Shown: positions 1 through 7,608, numbered from the stretch's first letter. The stretch: DNA of 22,798 nt from CAUTNH01 sp963543845 (GCA_963543845.1 CAUUCL010000017.1:1-22798), one strand, 5' to 3'. Notes: generated by a model not told the origin, from the letters alone. Made by a program: numbers and translations.

Positions 1-1466
1 TTTGGATTTTCACCATTTAATTTATTCATAATATATGAAACAACCCTTTTATCATGAGTTTCATAATTTTTCAAAAATTCAAATTTAGATTTAAATTTAT
101 TATTTAAATATAAATTATTAGAGTTATAACTTAATTTATACTCACTCATAATATTAGGTATTACTTGTGTCTTAGTTTCATAAAGGCCATTTGAAAAAAT
201 ATCAATATATTTATCATTTTTATTTAAACTAGCAGATTTTAATATAGTTTTTAAAGATGATGAAACTATATTATAATAATCATCTAAATATTTATCTATT
301 TTCTCAAGACTTGCTCCTTTGCTTTTTCCATCATATTTTAAAAGACTAATTGCATTTTCCAAATAAGATGAATCTAAAACTTCACTTGCATAGTCTGAAT
401 TTATCATATCCTTGATTAGTCTTTGAATATATTTAGAATAATCTAAAAGATTAAATAAATTTGAATCAAATGATGTTGTAATAGCATTTAAATTATGTTT
501 TTTTAATGTAAGATTAGCTCTTTTTTTATATATCTTAAATAAACTAGGATTGGCTAAGTCTTTATATATATCACTTACATCAAAACTCTTTAAGTCTTTA
601 TTTTTACCAATTTTGTAAATTACATCATTTAATAATTTAGAATAATCATAAGGTGTAGATATACTAAATAAACTACCAATCATATCGCTATGATCCATAG
701 CATATTGTAAATTGGTAATTCCGCCTCTACCATGACCTATTAGATTTATTTTAGGAAGCTCATTTTTTTCTCTAACATATCTTGAAATTGCCTTACTTAT
801 GACATAATTAAATTCTTTATATACCCTATTATTGCTTAACTTACTATTAGAATATTCAAAAAGTAAGATATTATGCTTATTTACATTTAAAATTTCATCA
901 TATACATTTTTATATAAATTAGCTCTCTCACTTACTTTATTTTTAGGATTAGATATATTATCATCAATTTTTAATAGTTCAACATCTCCATAATTATCTT
1001 GAACATATCTAACATAGTATATGTCAGCATTATTAAACTTTTTATATAATCTTGTAAGCAAGCTTTCCTCAGCATAGGCGAAATTATATATTTTAGATTT
1101 TTCACTATCATCTATGACATTATATTTTCTCTCGTAATATCTAATATTTGAAAGGTTACTAAAAGATGCTAAATCATTGTCTATATTAGGAGTTAGAATA
1201 GTAAAATTTGCCTCTTTGCTAATTTTACTATCATTTTTCTTATAGACATTAAATATACCACCATTTTTCCTTAGGTGCCTATGATCTATATAATCATTTC
1301 TGTAAACAACTTCATGATTATTAGTCATGTTATATAAAAGCTTATGATTGCTTTTATCAAAAAAATCATATTCATCACTCTTACAAGATGATAGAATAAA
1401 CGCTAATACAATTAAAGATAAAATCGAAATAGATAAAATTATTTTATTTTTTAATCCACTTGGCAT
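1..1466 (-). CDS. Lipoprotein with alpha/beta-hydrolase (lipase-like) fold, 3' end beyond the window
   Basis: An open frame runs from ATG at 1466 to the window edge, at least 488 codons without a stop. A good GGAGG site lies nine bases upstream, and the start overlaps the end of the preceding gene by 23 bp. The N-terminus is a lipoprotein signal: Lys-containing start, hydrophobic stretch and lipobox LSSC with Cys28, so the protein is probably anchored to the outer membrane face. Residues 240-250 read INLIGHGRGGI inside a strand-turn-helix context typical of the nucleophile elbow of PGAP1/lipase-type alpha/beta hydrolases, followed by a SISTPYDY segment. A late THDKRVVSYI segment resembles the region around the catalytic His. 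The expected nucleophile Ser is Gly246. Substrate unknown. The family call is by motif and layout only; activity is doubtful because of the substitution. Confidence 0.7.
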   Translation of the reverse strand, partial: MPSGLKNKIILSISILSLIVLAFILSSCKSDEYDFFDKSNHKLLYNMTNNHEVVYRNDYIDHRHLRKNGGIFNVYKKNDSKISKEANFTILTPNIDNDLASFSNLSNIRYYERKYNVIDDSEKSKIYNFAYAEESLLTRLYKKFNNADIYYVRYVQDNYGDVELLKIDDNISNPKNKVSERANLYKNVYDEILNVNKHNILLFEYSNSKLSNNRVYKEFNYVISKAISRYVREKNELPKINLIGHGRGGITNLQYAMDHSDMIGSLFSISTPYDYSKLLNDVIYKIGKNKDLKSFDVSDIYKDLANPSLFKIYKKRANLTLKKHNLNAITTSFDSNLFNLLDYSKYIQRLIKDMINSDYASEVLDSSYLENAISLLKYDGKSKGASLEKIDKYLDDYYNIVSSSLKTILKSASLNKNDKYIDIFSNGLYETKTQVIPNIMSEYKLSYNSNNLYLNNKFKSKFEFLKNYETHDKRVVSYIMNKLNGENP

Positions 1467-2229
1467 ATAACCTAACCTCCGTTTTTATATTTCCTATTTT
1501 AGAAACCACTATATCATTTTCAAAATCCCATTTTCTGATGCACTCTTTTTCCTTATACCATCCCGAAAATATGTATCCAGATCTTTTTGGTTCTGGTGGA
1601 ATTAATTTTATTTTTTCATCATAATAATTATCAATAAAGTAGTAATCATCTATGTTGTTTGAATCGTTCATACCATCATAATTTAAAAAATAAGAAATAT
1701 TAGCCTTTTTAGATGTCTTATTAGCAAAATACAATTTAATAGAATTATATGATACTTTTGTATTTACTGTATTGCATGATCTTTTTTCATCAAATATAAA
1801 TATCCCTTTCAAATTCGGAAAATATTTTTCCAAAAGTCTAAAAATAGGTCTTCTATGTCTTCGATATTTTTCGTCATTTTTATAATTACAAATAGTCTTC
1901 GTCATAAAATACAAATTTTTCAAATTACTAGACTCAAATTCATCTATCCTACTATAACCTGGCATAAATAATGTTCTACTTTCAGTTATATAACCAATTG
2001 ACACAATATTACCATCTATTTTTTCAGGAACTATAATTGTTTTTTTCTTTTTGGCTTCATCGGTTAGCTTATAAATGTAAAAATTGCCATCTTCTATATT
2101 CCCATAAAAATCTCCACGTTTAACCATTGTTTTAGCTATTTTCTTCCTAACACCACTATAACAGTCAACAAGTAAAACAAGCATACTAAAAGATAAAAAA
2201 GCAAGCAGTACATATACAACTTTATTCAT
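1444..2229 (-). CDS. Secreted/membrane-anchored protein with C-terminal InlB-B (Flg_new) repeat, copy 1
   Basis: 261 residues. Residues 1-25 form an uncleaved anchor or signal peptide; Cys23 is not in a good lipobox. A segment near residue 67 (TIIVPEKIDGNIVSIG) looks like a BspA-type LRR_5 unit. The C-terminus (about 184-259) has the Listeria-Bacteroides repeat signature: GYIFSGWYKEKE, then WDFEND, ending RLYAKW. Such repeats are known from bacterial surface proteins. The start has an AAAGGTGG site, and its ATG overlaps by one base the stop of a decayed upstream frame (TAATG). The neighbour downstream is the lipoprotein hydrolase, whose start lies inside this gene's end. A close paralog lies upstream at 2490-3269. 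Specific role unknown; binding or surface display is an inference. Confidence 0.75.
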   Translation of the reverse strand: MNKVVYVLLAFLSFSMLVLLVDCYSGVRKKIAKTMVKRGDFYGNIEDGNFYIYKLTDEAKKKKTIIVPEKIDGNIVSIGYITESRTLFMPGYSRIDEFESSNLKNLYFMTKTICNYKNDEKYRRHRRPIFRLLEKYFPNLKGIFIFDEKRSCNTVNTKVSYNSIKLYFANKTSKKANISYFLNYDGMNDSNNIDDYYFIDNYYDEKIKLIPPEPKRSGYIFSGWYKEKECIRKWDFENDIVVSKIGNIKTEVRLYAKWIKK

Positions 2230-2479
2230 TATTCAATCACCACCTTTACTTTTAAATTATCATTTTCCCAAGTATCATATCCAAAACCTGATGCCTCATA
2301 AAAAAGTGATATTATACTTGAATTATCTAAATTCGATAAACTGCATTCCTATAAAAATAAACTTCTCCTATTTTCCTAGAAAAAATCCTTAATTTCTTTT
2401 TGCTAATATTTTCTAAAGTAGAATTAACAACTACTTTAGTATTTTCACTATAAATAAATTTGAAACTAAAAACCGATAT
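2229..2479 (-). pseudogene. Frameshifted remnant of a surface-protein gene (possible LRR/BspA-type C-terminus)
   Basis: The gap between the two paralogs is not featureless. Reading the minus strand, one frame is open for 50 codons (2479-2327, no usable start) and ends ...GEVYFYRNAVYRI. A second frame (2336-2229) continues at once with 35 codons containing IISLFYEASGFGYDTW and ends with a TAA sharing a base with the ATG of the next gene. Together they look like the last ~85 codons of one gene with a single frameshift near 2330. The Trp/Tyr/Asn-rich tail resembles the C-terminal ends of BspA-like leucine-rich-repeat proteins. The family call is weak; the evidence for a broken coding sequence is moderate. 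Confidence 0.45.
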
Positions 2480-2489
2480 TCATTTTATT

Positions 2490-3269
2490 TCAAATCCACT
2501 TAGCATATAACCTTACTTCAGGTTTTATATTTTCTTTATTAAAAACCACCCTATCATTTTCAAAATCCCATTTTCTGATGCATTCTTTTTCCCTATACCA
2601 TCCTGCAAATATATATCCAGATCTTTTGGGTTCTGGCGGAATTACTTTTAGAATTCCATTATCATAATTATCTATAAAGTAATAATGATCAACGTTATTT
2701 GAATCGTTCATACCATCATAATTTAGAAAATATGAAACATTAGCTTTTTTAGATGTCTTATTAGCAAAATACAATTTAATAAAATCATATGATACCTCTG
2801 TATCTACTGTATTACATGATCTTTTTTCATCAAATATAAATATCTTTTTTAAATTAGGAAAATCTTCTTCTGAAAGTCTAAAAATGGGTCTTTCATTTTC
2901 TCTATAGTCTTCGCCTTTTTTATAATTACAAATAGTCCTTGTCATAAAATACAAATTTTCTAATTCATCTGATTTAAATTCTTCTATCCTATAATATCTT
3001 GGCCCAAAAAACGCTCTTACACGTGCAGGATAGCCAATTGATACAATTTTATCATCTATTTTTTCAGGTACTATAATTGTTTTCTTCTTTTTAGCTTCAT
3101 CGGTTAGCTTATAAATGTAAAAATTGCCATCTTCAATATTTCCATAAAAATCTCCACGTTTAACCATTGTCTGAGACAATTTCTTTCTAACGTCTCCACT
3201 ACAATTATATGTGGTAGTTAACATAACAAAAGATAAAAAAATAAGCAACACATATACTACTTTATTCAT
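2490..3269 (-). CDS. Secreted/membrane-anchored protein with C-terminal InlB-B (Flg_new) repeat, copy 2
   Basis: 259 residues from the ATG at 3269, which matches the paralog's start and has AAAGGTGG nine bases upstream; a TTG two codons earlier is less likely. Layout equals copy 1: hydrophobic N-terminus, LRR_5-like TIIVPEKIDDKIVSIG, Cys-containing middle, then GYIFAGWYREKE ... WDFEND ... RLYAKW. The two copies are near-identical in blocks (for example VKRGDFYGNIEDGNFYIYK) but differ strongly around residues 73-105 and 118-135. It ends in TGA right after AKWI, whereas copy 1 has two more Lys. A terminator lies about 50 bp upstream, so expression needs either readthrough or a promoter I cannot place. 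Confidence 0.73.
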   Translation of the reverse strand: MNKVVYVLLIFLSFVMLTTTYNCSGDVRKKLSQTMVKRGDFYGNIEDGNFYIYKLTDEAKKKKTIIVPEKIDDKIVSIGYPARVRAFFGPRYYRIEEFKSDELENLYFMTRTICNYKKGEDYRENERPIFRLSEEDFPNLKKIFIFDEKRSCNTVDTEVSYDFIKLYFANKTSKKANVSYFLNYDGMNDSNNVDHYYFIDNYDNGILKVIPPEPKRSGYIFAGWYREKECIRKWDFENDRVVFNKENIKPEVRLYAKWI

Positions 3270-3319
3270 CACCAATCCCCACCTTTACTTTTTAATTATC
3301 CTTTTTAAACTCTTTAAAA

Positions 3320-3350
3320 TAAAAAAAAGACCTACTTAAAGCAAGTCTTT
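3320..3350 (-). terminator. Rho-independent terminator between the small ORF and surface protein copy 2
   Basis: On the minus strand AAAGACTTGC and GTAGGTCTTT form ten consecutive pairs, two of them G-U-type, closing a TTTAA loop, followed by a run of eight or more T. The 5' arm contains the stop codon of the 15-codon ORF. It can end transcripts from the regulator gene and from the promoter at 3408-3436. Confidence 0.8.
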
Positions 3351-3383
3351 TGACACATAATCTACATCGTTTAATTTTTTCAT
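3336..3383 (-). CDS. Candidate 15-codon small ORF (leader peptide or small transcript)
   Basis: ATG at 3383 has an AAGGA site nine bases upstream, and the frame MKKLNDVDYVSKDLL stops inside the 5' arm of the terminator. A promoter (TTGCAA-17-TATAAT) lies just upstream, so promoter, ribosome site, mini-ORF and terminator make a complete unit of roughly 80 nt. An in-frame ATG at 3401 is too close to the start of transcription to carry its own site. I recognise no family. It could be an attenuation leader for copy 2, a small peptide gene, or a chance ORF in a small RNA. Confidence 0.35.
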   Translation of the reverse strand: MKKLNDVDYVSKDLL

Positions 3384-3407
3384 TATAAGCGATTCCTTCA
3401 TGTAATA

Positions 3408-3436
3408 ATTATACATTAAAATAATAATTTTTGCAA
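3408..3436 (-). promoter_or_regulatory. Promoter for small transcript
   Basis: Minus-strand -35 TTGCAA (3431-3436), 17-bp spacer and perfect -10 TATAAT (3408-3413). The only thing between it and the terminator at 3320-3350 is the 15-codon ORF. Confidence 0.55.
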
Positions 3437-3510
3437 ACTATATATAAAAATGCCTAACTAAAATATCTAATCCTAAAATTTGTTAGAATATAAAATTCAA
3501 ACTGCATAAT

Positions 3511-4806
3511 TTATTCTGATAAAACCCAGTAGCCACCTTTTCTAGCACCGACTCTTTTAATTTTTTTCATTTCTTTTAATTCTTTAATTATTTCACTAAC
3601 ACGTGTAGTTCCTAACCCTATTAGGCTAGCTAACTTTATAATAGATGCGCTAGGATAATTTTTAATTGCTTCTAGTATTTTAATATGATACGGTAACAAG
3701 CCACTATAATTAAATGTTGTCATTGTTGGAATAAAAGCAAAAGGTATTGTAACTGTAATATAATTCTCACCGATATCAAAAGCATCTTTTCCATATTTAG
3801 CAATAATGGCTAAATTGCCATGTCCTGTTTGCTCAACTAAACCAAGTTGCCCCATTATTCTTTGCAATCCTATATTAATAGGATTAGATACTCCTTTATA
3901 AAAATCATCTACACTATAATCAAATGGCAAACCTCCAGTAGATATTATTTCAATTCTATTATCAAAAATATAAATAGCAGGAGGAATATTTCTTATCCAT
4001 TTATTATGTAAACACGCATTAGTCCATGCCTCTTCAAAAGCGTGTCTATCAAATAATGCTTTTTCTTTTCTTTCTAATCCAGATTCTAAATCAATTCTTG
4101 TTTCATTTAAAGATAATACATAGTCATTTGCTTGTTTCATCGAAAGCAATAAACATTTAAAACCATATTCATTTCTTGATATCATTTTCCTTTTATCAAG
4201 TCCATCAAATCTTACAACTTTAATTGAAATATCATTTTCATCTGCTAATAAATTCGCTAAATAATTAAATTTTCCATTAATTAAAAAATGCATATTTTCA
4301 TTAAATTTATCATTATTAATCGTTAATTTCTTTTCGACAAACATTTGTTTAAGCTGATTAAAAGTGAGATTTTGATTAAATGTTTCTAAATTTTCTATCG
4401 AAGATTTTTGTGATGAAAAAAATAATTCAGCAAGTAAATCTGGCTCAATATGTTTATTCTCGCTACCAATTCTAATAAGATAATTACCATTTGAGGAATA
4501 GGGTCTATTATTTCCTTTAGCAGAGACTTTAATAATTGTTTTTTGATTGTAGGTTTCAAAAGTAATTTCAGCAACAATAGATGGCTTTACCATCAAGGAA
4601 ATTCTTGTCGAAATTTTTTTTATTGTCTCCTCACCTAATTGTTCATTCAATCCTAAAATTTTTCCTTTATTATCTACTCCAAAATAAACACTACCACTGC
4701 AATGTTTATTTAACATTGCAACCAAAGAGTTTATTCCATTATCTAATTGAGATAAGGAAGATTTAAATTCTTGCTTTTCATCTTCATATGTAAATTCTAA
4801 TAACAT
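3511..4806 (-). CDS. AlbA_2 (Schlafen-type) domain / GHKL ATP-binding / winged-helix regulator
   Basis: 431 residues. The N-terminal ~130 residues are an AlbA_2 domain: EFKSSLSQLDNGINSLVAM, SGSVYFGVDNKGKILGLN, then RPYSSNGNYLIRIGSENK. Residues about 245-350 match the HATPase_c_4-type module seen in this family (FEEAWTNACLHNKW, AIYIFDNRIEIISTGGLP, GLVEQTGHG). The last ~65 residues are a winged helix (IKLASLIGLGTTRVSEIIKE) with a basic wing (RVGARKGGYW). Members are annotated as ATP-dependent helicase-like or putative transcriptional regulators; biochemistry is poorly known. It has its own very strong promoter carrying inverted repeats, suggesting it binds and represses its own gene. Monocistronic; it does not belong to its neighbours' pathways. 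Ribosome site is GGGGTG before ATG. Confidence 0.85.
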   Translation of the reverse strand: MLLEFTYEDEKQEFKSSLSQLDNGINSLVAMLNKHCSGSVYFGVDNKGKILGLNEQLGEETIKKISTRISLMVKPSIVAEITFETYNQKTIIKVSAKGNNRPYSSNGNYLIRIGSENKHIEPDLLAELFFSSQKSSIENLETFNQNLTFNQLKQMFVEKKLTINNDKFNENMHFLINGKFNYLANLLADENDISIKVVRFDGLDKRKMISRNEYGFKCLLLSMKQANDYVLSLNETRIDLESGLERKEKALFDRHAFEEAWTNACLHNKWIRNIPPAIYIFDNRIEIISTGGLPFDYSVDDFYKGVSNPINIGLQRIMGQLGLVEQTGHGNLAIIAKYGKDAFDIGENYITVTIPFAFIPTMTTFNYSGLLPYHIKILEAIKNYPSASIIKLASLIGLGTTRVSEIIKELKEMKKIKRVGARKGGYWVLSE

Positions 4807-4824
4807 TACTTTTCACCCCGACTT

Positions 4825-4891
4825 TATTATACACTTATAATACTTTTTTGTCAAATTTATTATACACTTATAACACACTTTATTATACACC
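4825..4891 (-). promoter_or_regulatory. Strong promoter embedded in repeated inverted-repeat operators
   Basis: Minus-strand -35 TTGACA (4849-4854), 17-bp spacer, -10 TATAAT (4826-4831). A perfect inverted repeat TATTATA-CACT-TATAATA (4825-4842) covers the -10. A second copy with one mismatch (4858-4875) lies just upstream of the -35. A third half-site with its flank follows (4878-4891). The repeat starts are 33 and 23 bp apart. This is the layout expected of a repressor operator; the likeliest ligand is the winged-helix protein encoded just downstream. Confidence 0.75.
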
Positions 4892-5089
4892 TCTTTATAT
4901 TTACCTCCTTATTAGCTATATATACAAAAGTTTTTTAAACTTTATAGTGGTAAATGGTATGCAACATAATTTTTAGTGCTAATAGTTCTTCTAAAGTTAA
5001 ATTTGATATTTTAATTATTATCATTGGGGCGATTTTTATATTATAATTACATAATTTTTTGCCCCAAAAATCAAATGTAATTTTCGAGA
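4892..5089. other. Intergenic stretch with an orphan Shine-Dalgarno and a 29-codon frame
   Basis: No convincing gene. On the minus strand ATG at 5024 opens a 29-codon frame to TAA at 4935 with a helix-like segment (SNLTLEELLALKIMLHTIYH), but no ribosome site. The frame stays open upstream of the ATG back to the end of pncC. AAGGAGG at 4904-4910 (minus) has no gene behind it except a GTG frame that runs through the operators. A 7-bp inverted repeat TTGGGGC/GCCCCAA (5024-5030 and 5061-5067) flanks an A+T-rich 30-bp loop. These could be traces of a lost gene. Confidence 0.3.
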
Positions 5090-5115
5090 AAATAAAAAAT
5101 GCACATAGTGCATTT
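5090..5115 (-). terminator. Terminator of the ccpA-like/tyrS/tatD/pncC cluster
   Basis: Minus-strand hairpin AAATGCAC-TAT-GTGCATTT followed by a T-rich tract, about ten bases after the pncC stop. Confidence 0.75.
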
Positions 5116-5124
5116 AATTATATC

Positions 5125-5598
5125 CTATTTATTTTTTAGAAGGTCATATAAAATGTCATATAATGCAAGAACAGTTTTCTTTAGTATTTTTTTTCTACTT
5201 ATCTTTTTATAAGATAGTTTAAATATCTCGTGCATTTGTCCAAAAATTATACAAATATAACTTTCAAGATTTTCAGTCATCTCTTGAAGAATAGGTCCTG
5301 CGTTACCAGTAATACTTATACATATATCAGAATTAGTTATTTTTTTTAATCCATCACACATCTCAGTTGCTACAGCCTCTGATACGATACTATTTTCTAA
5401 AATAGTTTCCTCTCTTACACCAAGTATTTTCTTTTTAGCCTCATTTGAATATGTAATATAAGATTCTTTTAAAACTTTGCTAGCACCAGAATATTTTACA
5501 AGCTCGCTTACTAAAAGCCCACCTGTCATGCTTTCAGCAAAAGCGATAGTCTTATTTTCTAATTTTAAAATTTTAATTACTTCTTTTATTTTATTCAT
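5125..5598 (-). CDS. pncC: Stand-alone CinA C-terminal domain protein, nicotinamide-nucleotide amidase
   Basis: 157 residues, the usual size of the PncC domain without the MoCF-like N-terminal part of full CinA. The family deamidates nicotinamide mononucleotide to nicotinic acid mononucleotide in NAD salvage. Visible signatures are FAESMTGG with the expected nucleophile Ser23, ITYSNEAKKKILGV with Tyr50 and Lys55, VSEAVATEM, and ITGNAGP near residue 97. The Gly/Pro-rich segment that normally follows AGP and leads to the GTVWIA strand is reduced and unlike the consensus. The start ATG lies one base after the tatD stop with no clear ribosome site, so translation is probably coupled. Last gene before a terminator. 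Confidence 0.85.
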   Translation of the reverse strand: MNKIKEVIKILKLENKTIAFAESMTGGLLVSELVKYSGASKVLKESYITYSNEAKKKILGVREETILENSIVSEAVATEMCDGLKKITNSDICISITGNAGPILQEMTENLESYICIIFGQMHEIFKLSYKKISRKKILKKTVLALYDILYDLLKNK

Positions 5599-5599
5599 A

Positions 5600-6358
5600 T
5601 TATAGATTAAATAATTTTATTGCATTTTTTTCTGTTTGCTTTAATACCTCATCAGCTGTCACATTTTTAATCTCTGCTATTTTACTTGCAACATGCATAA
5701 GATATATGGGCCTATTTATTTTTCCTCTATTTGGAGATGGGGAAAGATATGGTCCATCTGTTTCAAGAACAATTTTATCAAGTGGGATATTTTTAACTAT
5801 ATCAACTAATCCATCCGAGTTCTTATAAGTTAAAATTCCTCCAACTCCAATTAAAAGTCCTATGTCTAAAATCTTTCTAGCCTCATCAAGACTTCCTTGA
5901 AAGCAGTGAAGTACACCTTTAACCTTGCCTTTGTAATTATCTAAAACAGATATTACATCACACATTGCATCCCTTGCATGAACAGATATTGGAAGATTAT
6001 TTTTTATCGCAAGTTCTATTTGAAATTTAAAGAACTTTTTTTGAATATCTATTGGCTCATTACTATCCCAGTGCTTATCTAATCCTATCTCACCAATTCC
6101 TTTGATGATATCTTTATTCTCATAAAAAATTCTTTCAATCTCACTAAGACTTTCGCCCTTAATATCTTGGGCATGAATTCCAATCATTGGGTATATGCTA
6201 TTAAACTTCTTAGCTAACTTAATCGCATCAAGACTTGTCTTTTTATCTACAGATACACAAAGACATTTAATATTTTCCTTAGCATTTTCCAAAATTATCT
6301 CATCTATAAAATCTTTATATTTTTCATCTTGAAGGTGAATATGAGTATCAATAATCAT
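5600..6358 (-). CDS. tatD: TatD-family metal-dependent nuclease
   Basis: 252 residues, normal for the TatD/YcfH group of amidohydrolase-fold DNases; known members act as 3'-5' exonucleases or hydrolyse D-amino-acyl ends, and the exact substrate here is not shown by sequence. Metal and active-site residues are all present: D4-T-H6-I-H8, Glu90 in IGEIGLD, His127 in ISVHARDA, His151 in VLHCFQGS and Asp201 in LETDGPYL. The start ATG overlaps the tyrS stop in an ATGA, and pncC follows after one base, so the three genes form one translationally coupled unit. Confidence 0.93.
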   Translation of the reverse strand: MIIDTHIHLQDEKYKDFIDEIILENAKENIKCLCVSVDKKTSLDAIKLAKKFNSIYPMIGIHAQDIKGESLSEIERIFYENKDIIKGIGEIGLDKHWDSNEPIDIQKKFFKFQIELAIKNNLPISVHARDAMCDVISVLDNYKGKVKGVLHCFQGSLDEARKILDIGLLIGVGGILTYKNSDGLVDIVKNIPLDKIVLETDGPYLSPSPNRGKINRPIYLMHVASKIAEIKNVTADEVLKQTEKNAIKLFNL

Positions 6359-7599
6359 TTTAATAAAACCATTTTAAAATTTTTCTTACCACGTTTTAAT
6401 ATTACATATTTATTAAAAAGCGTGTCAGATGGTTTTATTGATTGTTTTTCATCAACTACTTTTGTACCATTTAAAAGAATAGCGCCACTTTTAATAAATT
6501 CACGAGCCTCACGGTTAGATGATGAAAGACCAACTTTAGTAAGTACATTTAAAATACCATCATCTTTTAAAACCTCTAGCTTACCAGTTGATTTATATAA
6601 TGTATCAAGTTCACCTTCTGATAAGTTTTCAATATCTCCTGAAAATAGTGTATTAGTAATATTTTTAGCAATTTTTAGTTCCTTTTCTCCATGAACAAAT
6701 TTAACAATACTACCTGCTAGAATTTCTTGTGCATATCTTAAATGTGGAGCTTCCTCGTGTTTTTTAATAATTTCTAAAATTTCTTTCTTTGGAGTAAATG
6801 TTAAAAATTTAAAATAATCTAGTAAATCTTTATCGCTACAATTATAAAAGTACTGATATAGCTGATAAGGTGTAGTTTTATTCTTATCTAAAAATAGCGC
6901 TCCATCTTCACTCTTTCCAAACTTAGTTCCATCACTTTTTAAAAGCAAATGAGATGATAACCCTAAAACTTTGGTATCTGCTCCCATATTTTTTCTTATA
7001 AGCTCAAGTCCTGAGGTAATATTTCCCCACTGCTCAGATCCACCAAATTGAACCTCTACTCCATAGTTTTTATATAAATGATAAAAGTCAATTGCTTGAA
7101 GTATTGTATATGTAAATTCAGTAAATGATATTCCTGATTCAAGTCTTTTTTTGATTGTCTCTTTTGCAAGCATATAACTTATATTAAAAAGTTTTCCATA
7201 ATCTCTTAAAAAAGAGACTAAATCTAATTTTTTAAGCCAATCATAGTTATTCACAAAAATTGTTTTCTTATTATCCAAATACTTTTCTAACTGATTTTTA
7301 ATAGCCTCAGAATTTTCAAGCGCAGTTTTTTCATCTAAAAGTTTTCTCTCACTACTCTCTCTTGGATCACCTATTAATCCCGTTGCGCCACCTATTAAAA
7401 CATATGGGATAAATCCTAAGTTTTCAAGCATTTTAATTCTTATAATTTGAACAAGATGTCCAACAGTTAGACTATCTGCTGTAGGATCAAAACCTGTATA
7501 AAATTTAAATCCACCTTTTTTAAATAATTCCTTAGCAAGATTTTCATCTGATACATCTTTGATTAAATTACGCCACTTTAACTCTTCATAAATATCCAT
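6355..7599 (-). CDS. tyrS: Tyrosyl-tRNA synthetase
   Basis: 414 residues, typical for bacterial TyrRS. It charges tRNA-Tyr in the cytoplasm. Seen in order: the HIGH-like element TVGH (45-48) in FDPTADSLTVGHLVQI, IGGATGLIGDPR, the Tyr-binding QAIDFYHL and QFGGSEQWGN segments, the KMSKS-like KFGKS (226-230), and a C-terminal S4 RNA-binding domain (about 345-410) with SNREAREFIKSGAILLNG. A GGGTGAT ribosome site overlaps the end of the LacI-type gene 9 bp upstream. No T-box leader precedes it, unlike many Bacillota tyrS genes, so it appears to be co-transcribed with the regulator. Confidence 0.97.
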   Translation of the reverse strand: MDIYEELKWRNLIKDVSDENLAKELFKKGGFKFYTGFDPTADSLTVGHLVQIIRIKMLENLGFIPYVLIGGATGLIGDPRESSERKLLDEKTALENSEAIKNQLEKYLDNKKTIFVNNYDWLKKLDLVSFLRDYGKLFNISYMLAKETIKKRLESGISFTEFTYTILQAIDFYHLYKNYGVEVQFGGSEQWGNITSGLELIRKNMGADTKVLGLSSHLLLKSDGTKFGKSEDGALFLDKNKTTPYQLYQYFYNCSDKDLLDYFKFLTFTPKKEILEIIKKHEEAPHLRYAQEILAGSIVKFVHGEKELKIAKNITNTLFSGDIENLSEGELDTLYKSTGKLEVLKDDGILNVLTKVGLSSSNREAREFIKSGAILLNGTKVVDEKQSIKPSDTLFNKYVILKRGKKNFKMVLLK

Positions 7600-7608
7600 T
7601 ATATCACC

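Noticed and set aside
4395..4766. Frames of about 60 codons on both strands
   Set aside because: Inside the AlbA_2 domain coding region; Leu/Lys-rich frameshadow composition.
4818..4895. 25-codon GTG frame behind the AAGGAGG site
   Set aside because: Its repeated YKCII peptide merely reflects the DNA operators, and the ribosome site is 13 bases away.
6329..6694. Plus-strand 121-codon frame
   Set aside because: Lies antisense inside tyrS and the start of tatD, with no ribosome site; a shadow of the conserved genes.
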